64,000 nucleotides of DNA from CAZJGG01 sp964545475 (GTDB lineage Bacteria; Bacillota; Clostridia; Lachnospirales; JAISER01), in contig CAZJGG010000003.1 in NCBI GenBank assembly GCA_964545475.1, positions 14,143-78,142 of the forward strand, written 5' to 3'. This document shows, piece by piece, positions 17,667-27,215 of the stretch (within the stretch, counting starts at the first letter, position 1; each line of letters begins with the position of its first letter). The notes under the pieces are model-generated. The model did no database searches, was not told where the DNA came from, and was given only the letters and a program-made list of their open reading frames with translations. A program made the position numbers and the translations under genes.

Positions 17667-18857
17667 ATGAAATTAAATGAAATAAACAGGCAGGCTGATT
17701 TAATGTTTCCGCTGTTAACAGAGCTGAGAAGGCATTTACATATAAATCCAGAGCTTGGACAGCAGGAATTTATGACCCAAAAATTTATAATGGAGTTTCT
17801 TCAAAATGAGGGAATCCCTTGTGAAAAAATTGCCGATACCGGAGTTATTGCTTGGGTTAAAGGAAACGCACCCGGCAGAGTTGTTGCCGCAAGAGCGGAC
17901 ATTGATGCCTTGCCGATTTTAGAGGATGACGGAGCAGCGTATTGCTCTGTAAACAAGGGAGTTATGCACGCTTGCGGTCATGATGCCCATACAGCCATAA
18001 ATATGGGTTTGGCTAAATTTTTTAATGATAATAAAGAATCATTTCATGGTACGGTAAAATTCTTTTATCAGCCTGCAGAGGAAACTGTTGGCGGCGCAAG
18101 GCGCATGATTGAGGCAGGTTGCATGGAAAACCCGAAAGTTGATTATGTAATAGGGTTGCATGTTATGCCTTATATATATTATAATCAAGTGGAAGTAAAA
18201 CACGGTCCTCTTAACGCTTCAACAAACACAGTAAGACTTACTGTAAGAGGAAAAAGCGGACATGGGGCATACCCTGACATATGCGTTGATGCCATTATGA
18301 TTGCGGCGCAAATTATTGTGTCTTTACAATCAGTAGTAAGCAGAAATATTTCCCCCCTTGATTGCGCTGTTTTAACATTTGGCAAAATTAACGGAGGAAA
18401 AGCCGGCAACGTTATTGCCGATGAGGTGGAGCTAGTTGGAACTTTGCGTTCTTCCGGGCCCCATGTGGAAAAAATTATGCTGGAAAAAGTAAGGACAATA
18501 GCAACGGGCATTGCTGCGGCTATGGGTGGCGAATGTATTATGAAGCTTGGGGGAGACGGTTATTTACCCCTTGTTAACGACGATGAGATTATTGATTTAA
18601 TAACGGAAAACGCCGTGGAGTATTTAGGCGCAGAAAACGTTAATTTTAAGCCTGTTATGAGCATGGGTGGGGAAGATTTTTCTTTCTTTAACGCTAATAC
18701 AAGAGGTGCATTTTATAGCTTGGGTTGCCGTGTTCAGGGCAGAGAACCTTATGGGTTACATACAAAGCAATTTGATATTGATGAACGATGCTTGAAAACA
18801 GGGCTTGTTCTGCAAGCCATGAATATATATAAATTATTAGCATATGGCAAACTCTAA
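17667..18857 (+). CDS. M20 family amidohydrolase (N-acyl amino acid / aminoacyl-peptide hydrolase)
   Basis: The 396-residue metallo-amidohydrolase carries RRHLHINPELG, RADIDALPI, HACGHDAHTA, the glutamate pair in QPAEETVGGA and MSMGGEDFSFF, which provide the two-metal site of the M20D group (hippurate hydrolase-like). Substrates are N-acyl or short peptide amides; here a DAP- or D-amino-acid-containing substrate is plausible from context. Its last residues and TAA stop overlap the left end of a 164-bp palindromic element (18846), so the element may have set the present C-terminus. Confidence 0.85.
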   Translation: MKLNEINRQADLMFPLLTELRRHLHINPELGQQEFMTQKFIMEFLQNEGIPCEKIADTGVIAWVKGNAPGRVVAARADIDALPILEDDGAAYCSVNKGVMHACGHDAHTAINMGLAKFFNDNKESFHGTVKFFYQPAEETVGGARRMIEAGCMENPKVDYVIGLHVMPYIYYNQVEVKHGPLNASTNTVRLTVRGKSGHGAYPDICVDAIMIAAQIIVSLQSVVSRNISPLDCAVLTFGKINGGKAGNVIADEVELVGTLRSSGPHVEKIMLEKVRTIATGIAAAMGGECIMKLGGDGYLPLVNDDEIIDLITENAVEYLGAENVNFKPVMSMGGEDFSFFNANTRGAFYSLGCRVQGREPYGLHTKQFDIDERCLKTGLVLQAMNIYKLLAYGKL

Positions 18858-19009
18858 AAACCCCATTTCGCCATTTTTTTGGCAAATTTTCCGTTTTGCT
18901 GTGTCAGCGAGAAACGCCCATACAATTGATAGTATGAACGTTCCTCGCTTCCTTTCAAAACGAAAAATTTGCTCAAAAATCTGACGAAAGCGAGTTTTTA
19001 GAGGTTGCC
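18846..19009 (+). repeat. 164-bp palindromic mobile element, variant copy
   Basis: The element is bounded by GGCAAACTC (18846) and GAGGTTGCC (ending 19009), with TAT on both sides as a candidate 3-bp target duplication. It shares the constant segments of the copies at 40623 and 63767 (GGCAAATTTTCC, AAACGCCCATAC, AGTATGAACGTT, CTTCCTT). Its stem arms differ but still pair: GTTTTG with CAAAAC and GCGAG with CTCGC. It lies between the M20 gene and dppA inside the operon. Confidence 0.85.
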
Positions 19010-19026
19010 TATAAAGGAGATTAAAC

Positions 19027-19824
19027 ATGAAGATTTTTTTAAGCTGTGATATTGAGGGCACTAACGGAATTGCACATTGGGATGAAACTGAAAACGACAA
19101 AGCGCCTTACAAATATTGGGCGGACGTAATGACAAAAGAAGTTAACGCCGTTTGCAATGGTATTAACAATGCTTCTAGTGATTGCCAAATTTTTGTTAAA
19201 GACGCTCATGGCAGCGGTAGAAATCTTGACCATCAAATGCTTCCATTAAACGTTACTTTAAACAGAAGCTGGGCAAGACACCCATATTCTATGATGTACG
19301 GTATTGATTCTTCCTTTGATGCAACAATATTTTCCGGCTATCACAGCGGTGCAGCGAACAACGGTAATCCTCTTGCCCACACAATGAACGGGCAAATTAT
19401 ATATTTAAAAATTAACGGCATGTATATTAGCGAATGTATAATGAACTATTATTCTTCGCTTTATAATGGCGTTCCTCTTGTTATGGTAGCCGGGGACGAA
19501 GCTCTTTGCGAATCAATTAAAAAAATTGAGCCTAACATTTACACTGTAACCAGCTTTGTGGGATGCGGCGGAAGCGTTACTTCTGAACACCCGGAAGTAA
19601 CAAGAAAAAAAATAATGGAGACAGCAGAAATTGCTGTTAAAAACCGTTCAAAAATGAGCGCTAAACTTCCAGAGGAGTTTAAAGCAGAAGTTTACTTTAA
19701 AACACATATGCAAGCTTCAAGAGCTACGTTTTACCCAGGGGCTTATAAAGTTACCGACCATAGCGTTGGCTTTGACACAAAAGATTACTTTGAATTCTTG
19801 AAATTTTTTATGTTTGTAAGCTAA
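19027..19824 (+). CDS. dppA: D-aminopeptidase (DppA, peptidase family M55)
   Basis: The 265-residue zinc peptidase begins MKIFLSCDIEGTNGI, providing metal ligands Asp8 and Glu10, and has KDAHGSGRN and GYHSGA as further ligand regions. Family members form ring decamers and cleave D-Ala-D-Ala and D-amino-terminal peptides. This gene adds the D,D-dipeptide step to the pathway. The name should not be confused with the peptide-binding protein also called DppA. A ribosome binding site (AAAGGAG) follows directly after the palindromic element. Confidence 0.9.
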   Translation: MKIFLSCDIEGTNGIAHWDETENDKAPYKYWADVMTKEVNAVCNGINNASSDCQIFVKDAHGSGRNLDHQMLPLNVTLNRSWARHPYSMMYGIDSSFDATIFSGYHSGAANNGNPLAHTMNGQIIYLKINGMYISECIMNYYSSLYNGVPLVMVAGDEALCESIKKIEPNIYTVTSFVGCGGSVTSEHPEVTRKKIMETAEIAVKNRSKMSAKLPEEFKAEVYFKTHMQASRATFYPGAYKVTDHSVGFDTKDYFEFLKFFMFVS

Positions 19825-19874
19825 CTGTAATTTATATATAAACAAAAGACAAATAATTAATAGGAGATATGTTA

Positions 19875-21197
19875 ATGGACTATAAAATTCATAGCAAAAA
19901 CCTGCCTAACGACAAATTCTTTACAGTAAACCAAAACGGAAATATGGAATTTAATAAGTGCGACGTTGTGGAGCTTGCTAAGGAATACGGCACGCCTTTA
20001 TATGTTGTAAATGAAGACGGAATCCGTGAAAAATGCCAGATAGTTAAAAAAGGCTTTATGAATAAATATGACAACACTTTGGCGCTTTACGCAAGCAAAG
20101 CTTTTAGTTGCACTGAAATTTATAGAATATTAAAAGAAGAAGGTTTGGGTGTAGACGTTGTATCCGGCGGAGAGCTTTACACGGCTTACAAAGCTGGTTT
20201 CCCTATGGACAAAGTTTATTTCCACGGAAACAATAAATCCGCTGCAGAATTAGAACTTGCCCTTGACTATAAAGTTGGCAGATTAGTTGTAGATAGCTAT
20301 CACGAGCTAGAAGTTTTAAATGAAATTGCTAAAAAACGTGGCGTAAAGCAAGAAATTCTTTTAAGAATTTCTCCAGGTATAGATATTCACTCCCACGAAT
20401 ACTTAAAAACAGGGGTTTTAGACTGTAAATTCGGCTTCCCAATTGAAACCGGGTTTGCCCATGATGTTTGCCTTAAAGCCTCTCAATATGAAAACTTAGA
20501 ATTGGTTGGTATTCATTGCCATATAGGCTCTCAAATATTACTTACAGATAGTTTTACTGATGCAATTTTAGTTATGGCTAACTTTATTAAAGAAATTAAA
20601 GATAAATACGGTATTTGCCTTAAAGAGTTAAACGTGGGCGGCGGTTACGGCGTGCGCTTTACTGATGATTCTGAATTTTTAGATGTTTGTAGCCTTTGGG
20701 AATTAATGATGAATGCTCTTTACAAATTTTGCGACGAAAACTCCCTTGACATTCCAAAAGTCCTTATTGAGCCGGGAAGATGGATTATTTCTGAAAGCGG
20801 CATAACCCTTTATAAAACAGGTACTGAAAAAGATATTAAAGGTGTTCGCAAGTATATAAGCGTAGACGGCGGCATGGCAGACAACCCAAGAGTGACTTTA
20901 TACGGCGCGAAATATCAAGCTCTTTGTGCAAACAAAATGAATGAGCAGGAAACTCAGTTGGTTTCAATCGCCGGAAGATGCTGTGAAACAGGGGATATCC
21001 TCATTAAAGACATTGTTATGCCAGATCTTGAGCCAAACGATGTATTGGCGGTTCTTTCAACCGGGGCTTACAACTACGCAATGTCCAGCAATTATAACAG
21101 GCTTCCGAGACCTGCTGTTGTTATGATTAAGGACGGAAAGCCAAGAATAATTGTAAAACGGGAAACATATGAAGATATTATCCGCAATGACGTATAA
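19875..21197 (+). CDS. lysA: diaminopimelate decarboxylase
   Basis: This PLP enzyme makes L-lysine from meso-DAP. The start is the ATG at 19875, 7 nt after AGGAGA; the ATG at 19869 is too close to that site. The 440-residue protein has PLP Lys75 in LYASKAFS, the phosphate-binding GGGYGVRF, EPGRWI, and CETGDILIKD near the dimer active site. As the last gene of the block, it would turn DAP freed from murein peptides into lysine while also serving normal lysine synthesis. Confidence 0.93.
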   Translation: MDYKIHSKNLPNDKFFTVNQNGNMEFNKCDVVELAKEYGTPLYVVNEDGIREKCQIVKKGFMNKYDNTLALYASKAFSCTEIYRILKEEGLGVDVVSGGELYTAYKAGFPMDKVYFHGNNKSAAELELALDYKVGRLVVDSYHELEVLNEIAKKRGVKQEILLRISPGIDIHSHEYLKTGVLDCKFGFPIETGFAHDVCLKASQYENLELVGIHCHIGSQILLTDSFTDAILVMANFIKEIKDKYGICLKELNVGGGYGVRFTDDSEFLDVCSLWELMMNALYKFCDENSLDIPKVLIEPGRWIISESGITLYKTGTEKDIKGVRKYISVDGGMADNPRVTLYGAKYQALCANKMNEQETQLVSIAGRCCETGDILIKDIVMPDLEPNDVLAVLSTGAYNYAMSSNYNRLPRPAVVMIKDGKPRIIVKRETYEDIIRNDV

Positions 21198-21214
21198 TAT
21201 TTAAATAATTAAGA

Positions 21215-21252
21215 AATAGTGGTCGGCTTGGTTATGCCGCCACTATTTTTAT
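21215..21252 (+). terminator. rho-independent terminator after lysA
   Basis: AATAGTGG plus CGGC pairs with GCCG plus CCACTATT (21215-21247), followed by TTTTATAG. It closes the peptide-salvage locus. Confidence 0.8.
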
Positions 21253-21269
21253 AGAACGGAGATAATCTT

Positions 21270-22034
21270 ATGCAGGATAAAATAATTGAATATTACAACA
21301 ATTACGATGAAGACGGTAGACTAAAAAAAGATAACTTACATAAAGTTGAGTTTTTAACAACAACGGCTTACTTTGATAAATATTTTAGTTCAAGCCAGAA
21401 AATACTTGATGCCTGCGCAGGGACAGGCGTTTACGCCTTTTACTTTGCAGAAAAAGGACATGAAGTAACAGCGTGTGACTTAGTTTCTCACAATGTAGAA
21501 ATTATGAAAAAAAGCCATAAAGCTGATATGCTAAAGCAAATTAGCGTTTGCGATGTGCTTAATATTTCGGAACAATTTGAGCCTGAATCTTTTGATTGTG
21601 TGTTGTGTATGGGTGCGCTTTATCATTTGCGTTCTAAAGAGGATAGGTTAAAGGCAATTAAAGAATGTTTTGATGCAACGAAAAAGGGCGGTTATGTTGT
21701 TTTGGCTTATGTAAATATGTTTCCAGTAGTAATGTTGGAAACAAACGACGATTTAAGTAATATGGATGAGATGAACCGCATTTTAAATAAACAGGATGAT
21801 TACATTTTTACTTTTTCAACTCCAGATGAAATAGAATCTTTGGCAGAACAAGTAGGGCTGAAAAAAGTTTGTCATTTTGGGGCAGACGGTATGTTTTACA
21901 GTATTATTGACAAAGTAAACAACGCTTCTGATGAAGACTTTAAAAAATTAATGGAATACCATTTGGCAACATGTGAAGAACCAAGCATTTTGGGAGCAAG
22001 TATGCATGGGTTATATATTGGGCAAAAATTATAA
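21270..22034 (+). CDS. class I SAM-dependent methyltransferase
   Basis: The 254-residue protein has the Rossmann methyltransferase motif I ILDACAGTGVYAFYFA, acidic motif II VTACDLV, and the post-motif segment FDCVLCMGALYHL. Substrate specificity cannot be assigned. It stands between the lysA terminator and a bidirectional terminator, so it is probably monocistronic. A ribosome binding site (AACGGAG) precedes the ATG. Confidence 0.8.
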   Translation: MQDKIIEYYNNYDEDGRLKKDNLHKVEFLTTTAYFDKYFSSSQKILDACAGTGVYAFYFAEKGHEVTACDLVSHNVEIMKKSHKADMLKQISVCDVLNISEQFEPESFDCVLCMGALYHLRSKEDRLKAIKECFDATKKGGYVVLAYVNMFPVVMLETNDDLSNMDEMNRILNKQDDYIFTFSTPDEIESLAEQVGLKKVCHFGADGMFYSIIDKVNNASDEDFKKLMEYHLATCEEPSILGASMHGLYIGQKL

Positions 22035-22056
22035 AGTTATTTCAGCATAATCATAA

Positions 22057-22091
22057 ATTTTTAGAGCGTGTTAAAACACGCTCTAAAAATT
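22057..22091. terminator. bidirectional terminator
   Basis: A perfect palindrome, TTTTTAGAGCGTGTT and its complement around an AA loop, separates the convergent methyltransferase and sdaAA genes. U-runs form on both strands. Confidence 0.9.
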
Positions 22092-22969
22092 TATTTAAAT
22101 ATATCGTTTTTAATTTTAATACCTGTTTCAGTAAAGGCGATGCCTCCAAGGGCAGTTTCTCTTAGCTCAAAAGGAAGAGCCTTGCCGACTTTAAACATTG
22201 CCTCAATTACTTCATCTGCAGGGATAATGCTTTTCATGCCCCCAAGAGCAAGGTCTGCGCTTAAAATGGCGTTAACCGCCTGGGAGGCATTTCTTTGGGC
22301 GCATGGAACTTGCACAAGCCCGGCAACCGGGTCGCAAACAAGCCCCATACAGTTCATAAGGGCGAAACAGCAAGCGTTTATAGCAGCTTCGTTTGTGCCT
22401 CCTGCCAAAAACACTGCCGCCGAAGCAGACATTGCTGCCGCTACGCCGCATTCTGCCTGACAGCCGCCTTCTGCCCCGGAAACCGTTGCATTTTTCATTA
22501 TTATTGCGCCAATACCGGAAGCAGTTAATAAAGCCTTTAAAATTTGATCTTTTTCACAATTATATTTTTCTCCCACTGATATTAAAACAGCCGGTAAAAT
22601 TCCGCAAGCCCCTGCTGTTGGTGCGGCGCAAATTTTACCCATAGAGGCATTAACTTCACTGCAAGAAAGAGCTCTTGCCATAAGCTTATTTATAAAACCG
22701 CCGCAAATAGTGTTGTCATTTTTGCTATAATTGTTTTGAGTGGTGGAAAGCCCCTCAATTAAGCCGCCTACAGTAGGGAGCGCCTGGTCAAGAGCTTTTT
22801 CTGCGGATTTGCACATTACTTCGTAACGGCTATCAAGCTGTTGAAATATTTGTTCGTCTGTAAGACCAGTTAAATTCTTTTCGTTTTCAAGAATGACTTC
22901 CCATAAATGTGCATTTTTATTTTTAGCCCCAGTGTATATATCATTAATTGTATTATACAAGTTTTTCAC
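22091..22969 (-). CDS. sdaAA: L-serine dehydratase, iron-sulfur-dependent, alpha subunit
   Basis: The 292-residue catalytic subunit deaminates L-serine to pyruvate and ammonia using an oxygen-sensitive [4Fe-4S] cluster. Conserved Gly/Ala-rich segments contain the cluster cysteines (TAGACGILPA, CGVAAAM, GLVCDPVAG). It begins 3 bp after sdaAB and ends at a bidirectional terminator. It is the last step of a serine/threonine catabolic operon suited to amino-acid fermentation. Confidence 0.93.
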   Translation of the reverse strand: MKNLYNTINDIYTGAKNKNAHLWEVILENEKNLTGLTDEQIFQQLDSRYEVMCKSAEKALDQALPTVGGLIEGLSTTQNNYSKNDNTICGGFINKLMARALSCSEVNASMGKICAAPTAGACGILPAVLISVGEKYNCEKDQILKALLTASGIGAIIMKNATVSGAEGGCQAECGVAAAMSASAAVFLAGGTNEAAINACCFALMNCMGLVCDPVAGLVQVPCAQRNASQAVNAILSADLALGGMKSIIPADEVIEAMFKVGKALPFELRETALGGIAFTETGIKIKNDIFK

Positions 22970-22972
22970 CTC

Positions 22973-23635
22973 TTATATATTTATTGCGCAAACATCAATA
23001 ATTTCATTAATTGCGCTTATTTCTGAAACTAACGAATCTTCAAGCTTACTGTCCGTCTCAATAACGCAAAAGGCAGTTCCGCCCTTTTCCTGCCGGCTTA
23101 CTTTCATTGTGCCAATATTTATGTTGTATTTGGCAAGTGCATGGCTAACTTTGCTGATAACACCGGGTTTGTCCTGTTGTTGAATAAGCAATGCCGAGGA
23201 TTGAGCTGTAAATTCCACTTTAAAATCGTTGATTTTACTAATTAAAATTTGACCGCCTCCAATGGAAGAGCCAATAATAACGCCATATTTTTCAGTGTTA
23301 TTAAAAAATGTCATTTTTACCGTGTTTTCATGTACACCCTCTAAAACTGTTTCAGAAAATTTATAAGTAATGTTTTTATCTTTTGCTATAGAAAAAGATG
23401 AAGAAATTATTTCGTCATCTTCCATTATATCTAAAATTCCGGCAACAAGGGCAAGATTTGTACCGTGTCCAACATAAGTTTTGGCAAATGAACCATGAAG
23501 CTCAAACAAAACATGGGTAAACGGCTTGGATATAATTTTTCTTGCAATTCTTGCAAGCCTTACAGCTCCGGCGGTATGAGAGCTAGACGGCCCAATCATA
23601 ACAGGCCCAACAACTTCAAAGATGCTTATACTCAA
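22973..23635 (-). CDS. sdaAB: L-serine dehydratase, iron-sulfur-dependent, beta subunit
   Basis: The 220-residue subunit has the N-terminal motif VVGPVMIGPSSSHTAGAVR and a C-terminal ACT domain (DKPGVISKVSHALAKYNINI) that may sense serine. It is cotranscribed with sdaAA and preceded by AGGAGG. A terminator-like hairpin separates it from kbl, so it may also have weaker or separate transcription. Confidence 0.93.
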   Translation of the reverse strand: MSISIFEVVGPVMIGPSSSHTAGAVRLARIARKIISKPFTHVLFELHGSFAKTYVGHGTNLALVAGILDIMEDDEIISSSFSIAKDKNITYKFSETVLEGVHENTVKMTFFNNTEKYGVIIGSSIGGGQILISKINDFKVEFTAQSSALLIQQQDKPGVISKVSHALAKYNINIGTMKVSRQEKGGTAFCVIETDSKLEDSLVSEISAINEIIDVCAINI

Positions 23636-23654
23636 ATTTTCTCCTCCTATAATA

Positions 23655-23690
23655 AAAGCCCTCCTAAATGATAATACATTTAGGAGGTGG
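23655..23690 (-). terminator. hairpin between kbl and sdaAB
   Basis: On the minus strand CCTCCTAAATG pairs with CATTTAGGAGG and is followed by GCTTTTATTAT. The hairpin contains an AGGAGG-like sequence, and the real sdaAB ribosome binding site lies just after it. It could reduce expression of the sda genes relative to sstT-tdh-kbl. Confidence 0.7.
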
Positions 23691-23698
23691 TTTTTAAA

Positions 23699-24886
23699 TT
23701 ACTTATTACATTCCACGCACTCTTTTATAATGTTAATTGCGTGGTCAATGTCGGCGTAAGTAAGGGCATCGGATATTTGAAGCCTTATTCTTGCTTCACC
23801 CTCTTTCACAACAGGGAAACCGAAGCCGATTGCATAAATTCCTTTTTTAAGCATACTTTCTGATATTTTTATAGCTTTTGCTGTGTCGTGCACAATTATT
23901 GGAATAATTGCACTGTCACCCTCAAGAGGGTTAAGCCCAGCTTTTTTAATATTTTCTCTTGCATATTTAGTTTTTTCTTTTAATGATTCTACTATTTGCG
24001 GATTTTTCTCTAAATATTCAATAGAAGCCATAGCTATTGCGCATAAAACCGGAGGTAAAGCGTTTGAAAATAAGTGAGGCCTTGATTTTTGCACAAGCAT
24101 TTCACAAACGGATTTTTTAGCTGCAATAAAACCGCCGCCTGCGCCGCCTAAGGCTTTACCGAAAGTACCGGAAATAATGTCTACACCTTCTGTAACTCCG
24201 TGGTATTCCATTGTTCCTCTGCCGGTTTTGCCGATAACACCTGTAGCGTGGGATTCGTCAACCATTAATATTGCATTATACTTTTTACATAATTCAATAA
24301 TTTGGGGAAGGGGTGCTATGTCTCCTTCCATAGAGAAAACCCCGTCTGTTACAACAAGAACAGTTCCCATATCCTTAGTTTGCTGAAGCTTTTCTTCTAA
24401 AGAAGCCATATCAGCATGTTTGTAAACAAGCTTTTCAACGCCTTTTAAAACCATTCTGCACCCATCAATAATGCTTGCATGATTTAATTCGTCGGAAATA
24501 ACAGCATCTCCGCTGGAAAGAAGAGCTCCAATGCTGCCTGTGTTTGCGGCAAAGCAAGAAGAGTAGGTCAAAGAAGCTTCCATGCCTAAAAACTGGGCAA
24601 CTTTATTTTCAAGCTGGCGGTGAATATCAAATGTGCCGCAAATAAACCGTACGCTTGAAGCTCCAGAGCCATATTTCTGCAAAGCGCTAATTCCGGCTTC
24701 AATTATTTCCTTTTTATCCGCAAGCCCAATGTAATTATTAGAGCACATTATAATTTCTTCGCCAAAACCTTCAACATTTGCGCTTCTGGACATAGCTCCC
24801 GTAACATGTTTCAAGGTTTTGTATGTTTTCAGCTCTTTTAAATTATCAATATCTTTTTGAAGCTGCTCATAAAAATTTTTTCTCAT
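23699..24886 (-). CDS. kbl: glycine C-acetyltransferase (2-amino-3-ketobutyrate CoA ligase)
   Basis: This PLP enzyme cleaves 2-amino-3-oxobutyrate with CoA to glycine and acetyl-CoA. The 395-residue product starts at the ATG at 24886, because the TTG three codons earlier touches the ribosome binding site AAAGGA. Landmarks are CSNNYIGLAD, VDESHATGVIG and the PLP lysine in SGTFGKALGGAGG. It follows tdh by 15 bp and completes the threonine-to-glycine route. It belongs to the alpha-oxoamine synthase family; the tdh neighbour settles the assignment. Confidence 0.92.
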   Translation of the reverse strand: MRKNFYEQLQKDIDNLKELKTYKTLKHVTGAMSRSANVEGFGEEIIMCSNNYIGLADKKEIIEAGISALQKYGSGASSVRFICGTFDIHRQLENKVAQFLGMEASLTYSSCFAANTGSIGALLSSGDAVISDELNHASIIDGCRMVLKGVEKLVYKHADMASLEEKLQQTKDMGTVLVVTDGVFSMEGDIAPLPQIIELCKKYNAILMVDESHATGVIGKTGRGTMEYHGVTEGVDIISGTFGKALGGAGGGFIAAKKSVCEMLVQKSRPHLFSNALPPVLCAIAMASIEYLEKNPQIVESLKEKTKYARENIKKAGLNPLEGDSAIIPIIVHDTAKAIKISESMLKKGIYAIGFGFPVVKEGEARIRLQISDALTYADIDHAINIIKECVECNK

Positions 24887-24901
24887 AAAACTCAATCCTT
24901 T

Positions 24902-25936
24902 TTACCAGTTTAATATAACTTTGCCAGAATTTCCGCTTGCCATAATTTCAAATGCTTCTTCATAATCATCAACGCTGTATTCATGGGTTATTATTGGCGT
25001 AATGTCAAGACCGGACTGCAGCATAGTTGTCATTTTATACCATGTTTCATACATTTCACGTCCGTAAATGCCTTTAATTGTTAAGCAGTTAAATACAATT
25101 TTGTTCCAGTCTACAACGGTTTCCGGTGCTTGTATTCCTAAAACGGCAATTTTACCGCCGTGGCACATGTTGTCTATCATGTCGTTAAAGGCGTATTTGT
25201 TGCCGGACATTTCAAGACCAACATCAAAACCCTCTTTCATGTTAAGCTGTTTCCGAATTTCAGAAAGAGATGTTTCTTTTGTGTTTACTACGTGTTTTAT
25301 GCCCATTTTCTTTGCAAGTTCCAGCCTGTAAGGGTTAATATCTGTAATAACCACATGTCTTGCGCCGGCGTGTTTAACAACCGCTCCAGCCATAATACCA
25401 ATTGGACCTGCACCTGTAATTAAAACATCTTCGCCAAGAACGTCAAAAGAAAGAGCAGTGTGTACTGCATTACCAAACGGGTCAAATAAACTGAAAAGTC
25501 TGTCATCCAAAGTTTCATCGCAAAGCCAAACGTTTGAAATATTTATTGCTAAATATTCAGCAAAGGCCCCGTTGCGGTTAACCCCAACGCCGCTTGTGTT
25601 AGGGCAAAGATGGCGTCTCCCGGCAAGGCAGTTGCGGCAAGTTCCGCAAACCAAATGCCCTTCGCCGGATACTAAATCACCTTTTTTAACGCTGTGAACA
25701 TTACTTCCAACTTCATAAACTTCACCAACAAATTCGTGACCAATAGTCATAGGAACAGGAATTGTTTTTTGTGCCCAATCATTCCATTCATAAATATGAA
25801 CATCAGTTCCGCATATTGAGGTTCTTTTAATTTTAATAAGAACTTCATTTATTCCGATAGTAGGTATTTCAGTTTCGTCCATCCAAATACCTTTTTTGGG
25901 ATATTTTTTAATTAAAGCTTTCATTTTTCCATTCAT
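24902..25936 (-). CDS. tdh: L-threonine 3-dehydrogenase
   Basis: This zinc- and NAD-dependent dehydrogenase oxidises L-threonine to 2-amino-3-oxobutyrate. The 344 residues show the catalytic zinc site ICGTDVHIYEWNDWA and GHEFVGEV, the structural zinc cysteines in CGTCRNCLAGRRHLC, and the NAD fold GAGPIGIMAG. EWNDWA is characteristic of Tdh rather than sorbitol dehydrogenases. It starts 9 bp after the sstT stop, so the two are cotranscribed. Confidence 0.95.
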   Translation of the reverse strand: MNGKMKALIKKYPKKGIWMDETEIPTIGINEVLIKIKRTSICGTDVHIYEWNDWAQKTIPVPMTIGHEFVGEVYEVGSNVHSVKKGDLVSGEGHLVCGTCRNCLAGRRHLCPNTSGVGVNRNGAFAEYLAINISNVWLCDETLDDRLFSLFDPFGNAVHTALSFDVLGEDVLITGAGPIGIMAGAVVKHAGARHVVITDINPYRLELAKKMGIKHVVNTKETSLSEIRKQLNMKEGFDVGLEMSGNKYAFNDMIDNMCHGGKIAVLGIQAPETVVDWNKIVFNCLTIKGIYGREMYETWYKMTTMLQSGLDITPIITHEYSVDDYEEAFEIMASGNSGKVILNW

Positions 25937-25945
25937 TTTATCACC

Positions 25946-27175
25946 TTAGAAATTAATATTTATTTGTTTACCTTCTTTTCTGTATGAAGCATATTCAGAA
26001 ATTGCAGTAAACAATACGTCTGTTGAGGAATTAAGCGCTGTTTCGCAAGAGTCTTGAACAACACCAATAATAAAGCCTACACCTACAACCTGCATTGCAA
26101 TGTCATTGGAGATACCGAATAAGCTGCAAGCTAAAGGTATTAAAAGAAGAGAGCCGCCGGCAACCCCGGAAGCACCGCAAGCGCTTACTGCGGATAAAAC
26201 GCTCAATATAATAGCAGTTGGAATATCCACTGAAATGCCTAGAGTGTTTACAGCTGCAAGAGTAAGTACTGAAATTGTAACAGCAGCGCCTGTCATGTTA
26301 ACAGTTGCGCCTAAAGGTATAGAAACTGAATAAGTGTCTTTGTTAAGCCCTAAATTTGCGCATAAGCTCATGTTTACAGGAATGTTAGCAGCGGAGCTTC
26401 TTGTGAAAAATGCTGTTATGCCACTTTCTTTTAAACATTTAAAAACAAGGGGATATGGGTTTTTTCTTATGTATATGAAAGTAATTAAAGGATTTACAAT
26501 AAAAGCAACAAAAAGCATTGTTCCAACTAAAAGCCCGAGAAGTTTTCCATATCCAAGCAAAGCTTCTATTCCGCTTGTTGCGATAGATTCATATACAAGA
26601 CCCATTATGCCCAAAGGAGCAAAGCTTATTACTAAACGTACAGTTTGAGACAAAGCTTCTGAAAAATTTTGTATTACAAGTTTAGTAGAGTCTGATGCTT
26701 TTCTTAAAGCCATGCCAAAAAGCACTGCCCAAGAAAGTACGCCTATGTAATTGGCATTATACAAAGCTTTAACAGGGTTGTCTACTATGTTCATTAAAAG
26801 TTTTTGTAAAACTTCGGTAACATTGCCTGGAGGTGTCATATCTGTAACCCCAGCCGCAAGAGTTAAAGAAACAGGGAACATAAAGCTTGCAACAACAGCT
26901 ATAAAGCCAGCAATAAAAGTTCCGAGTAAATAAAGGATTACAATGGATTTCATATTTGTTTGTTTACCGCTAACATGCTGTGAAATCGCAGACATTACAA
27001 GGAAAAAAACAAGCAGTGGAGCAATTGCCTTTAATGCGCCTACAAAAAGTGCCCCGAATATAGTTAAAAAAGAAGCCCCTGGTAAAACCAAAGCCAACAC
27101 AATACCTACAATTAGCCCGACGATAATTCGCTTAACGAGACTAATGTTATTCCATGCAGTAAATAAATTGTTCAT
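25946..27175 (-). CDS. sstT: sodium:serine/threonine symporter SstT
   Basis: The 409-residue membrane protein belongs to the dicarboxylate/amino acid:cation symporter family and has the SstT-type start SLVKRIIVGLIVGIVLAL. The re-entrant substrate loop RSSAANIPVNMSLCANLG and the GATVNMTGAA motif, which lies in the cation site, are present. It imports Ser and Thr for the downstream tdh, kbl and sdaAB-AA enzymes and is the promoter-proximal gene of that operon. Confidence 0.93.
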   Translation of the reverse strand: MNNLFTAWNNISLVKRIIVGLIVGIVLALVLPGASFLTIFGALFVGALKAIAPLLVFFLVMSAISQHVSGKQTNMKSIVILYLLGTFIAGFIAVVASFMFPVSLTLAAGVTDMTPPGNVTEVLQKLLMNIVDNPVKALYNANYIGVLSWAVLFGMALRKASDSTKLVIQNFSEALSQTVRLVISFAPLGIMGLVYESIATSGIEALLGYGKLLGLLVGTMLFVAFIVNPLITFIYIRKNPYPLVFKCLKESGITAFFTRSSAANIPVNMSLCANLGLNKDTYSVSIPLGATVNMTGAAVTISVLTLAAVNTLGISVDIPTAIILSVLSAVSACGASGVAGGSLLLIPLACSLFGISNDIAMQVVGVGFIIGVVQDSCETALNSSTDVLFTAISEYASYRKEGKQININF

Positions 27176-27215
27176 AAATCATACCCTCTCTCTTTTATGT
27201 ATTATAGTACAATTT

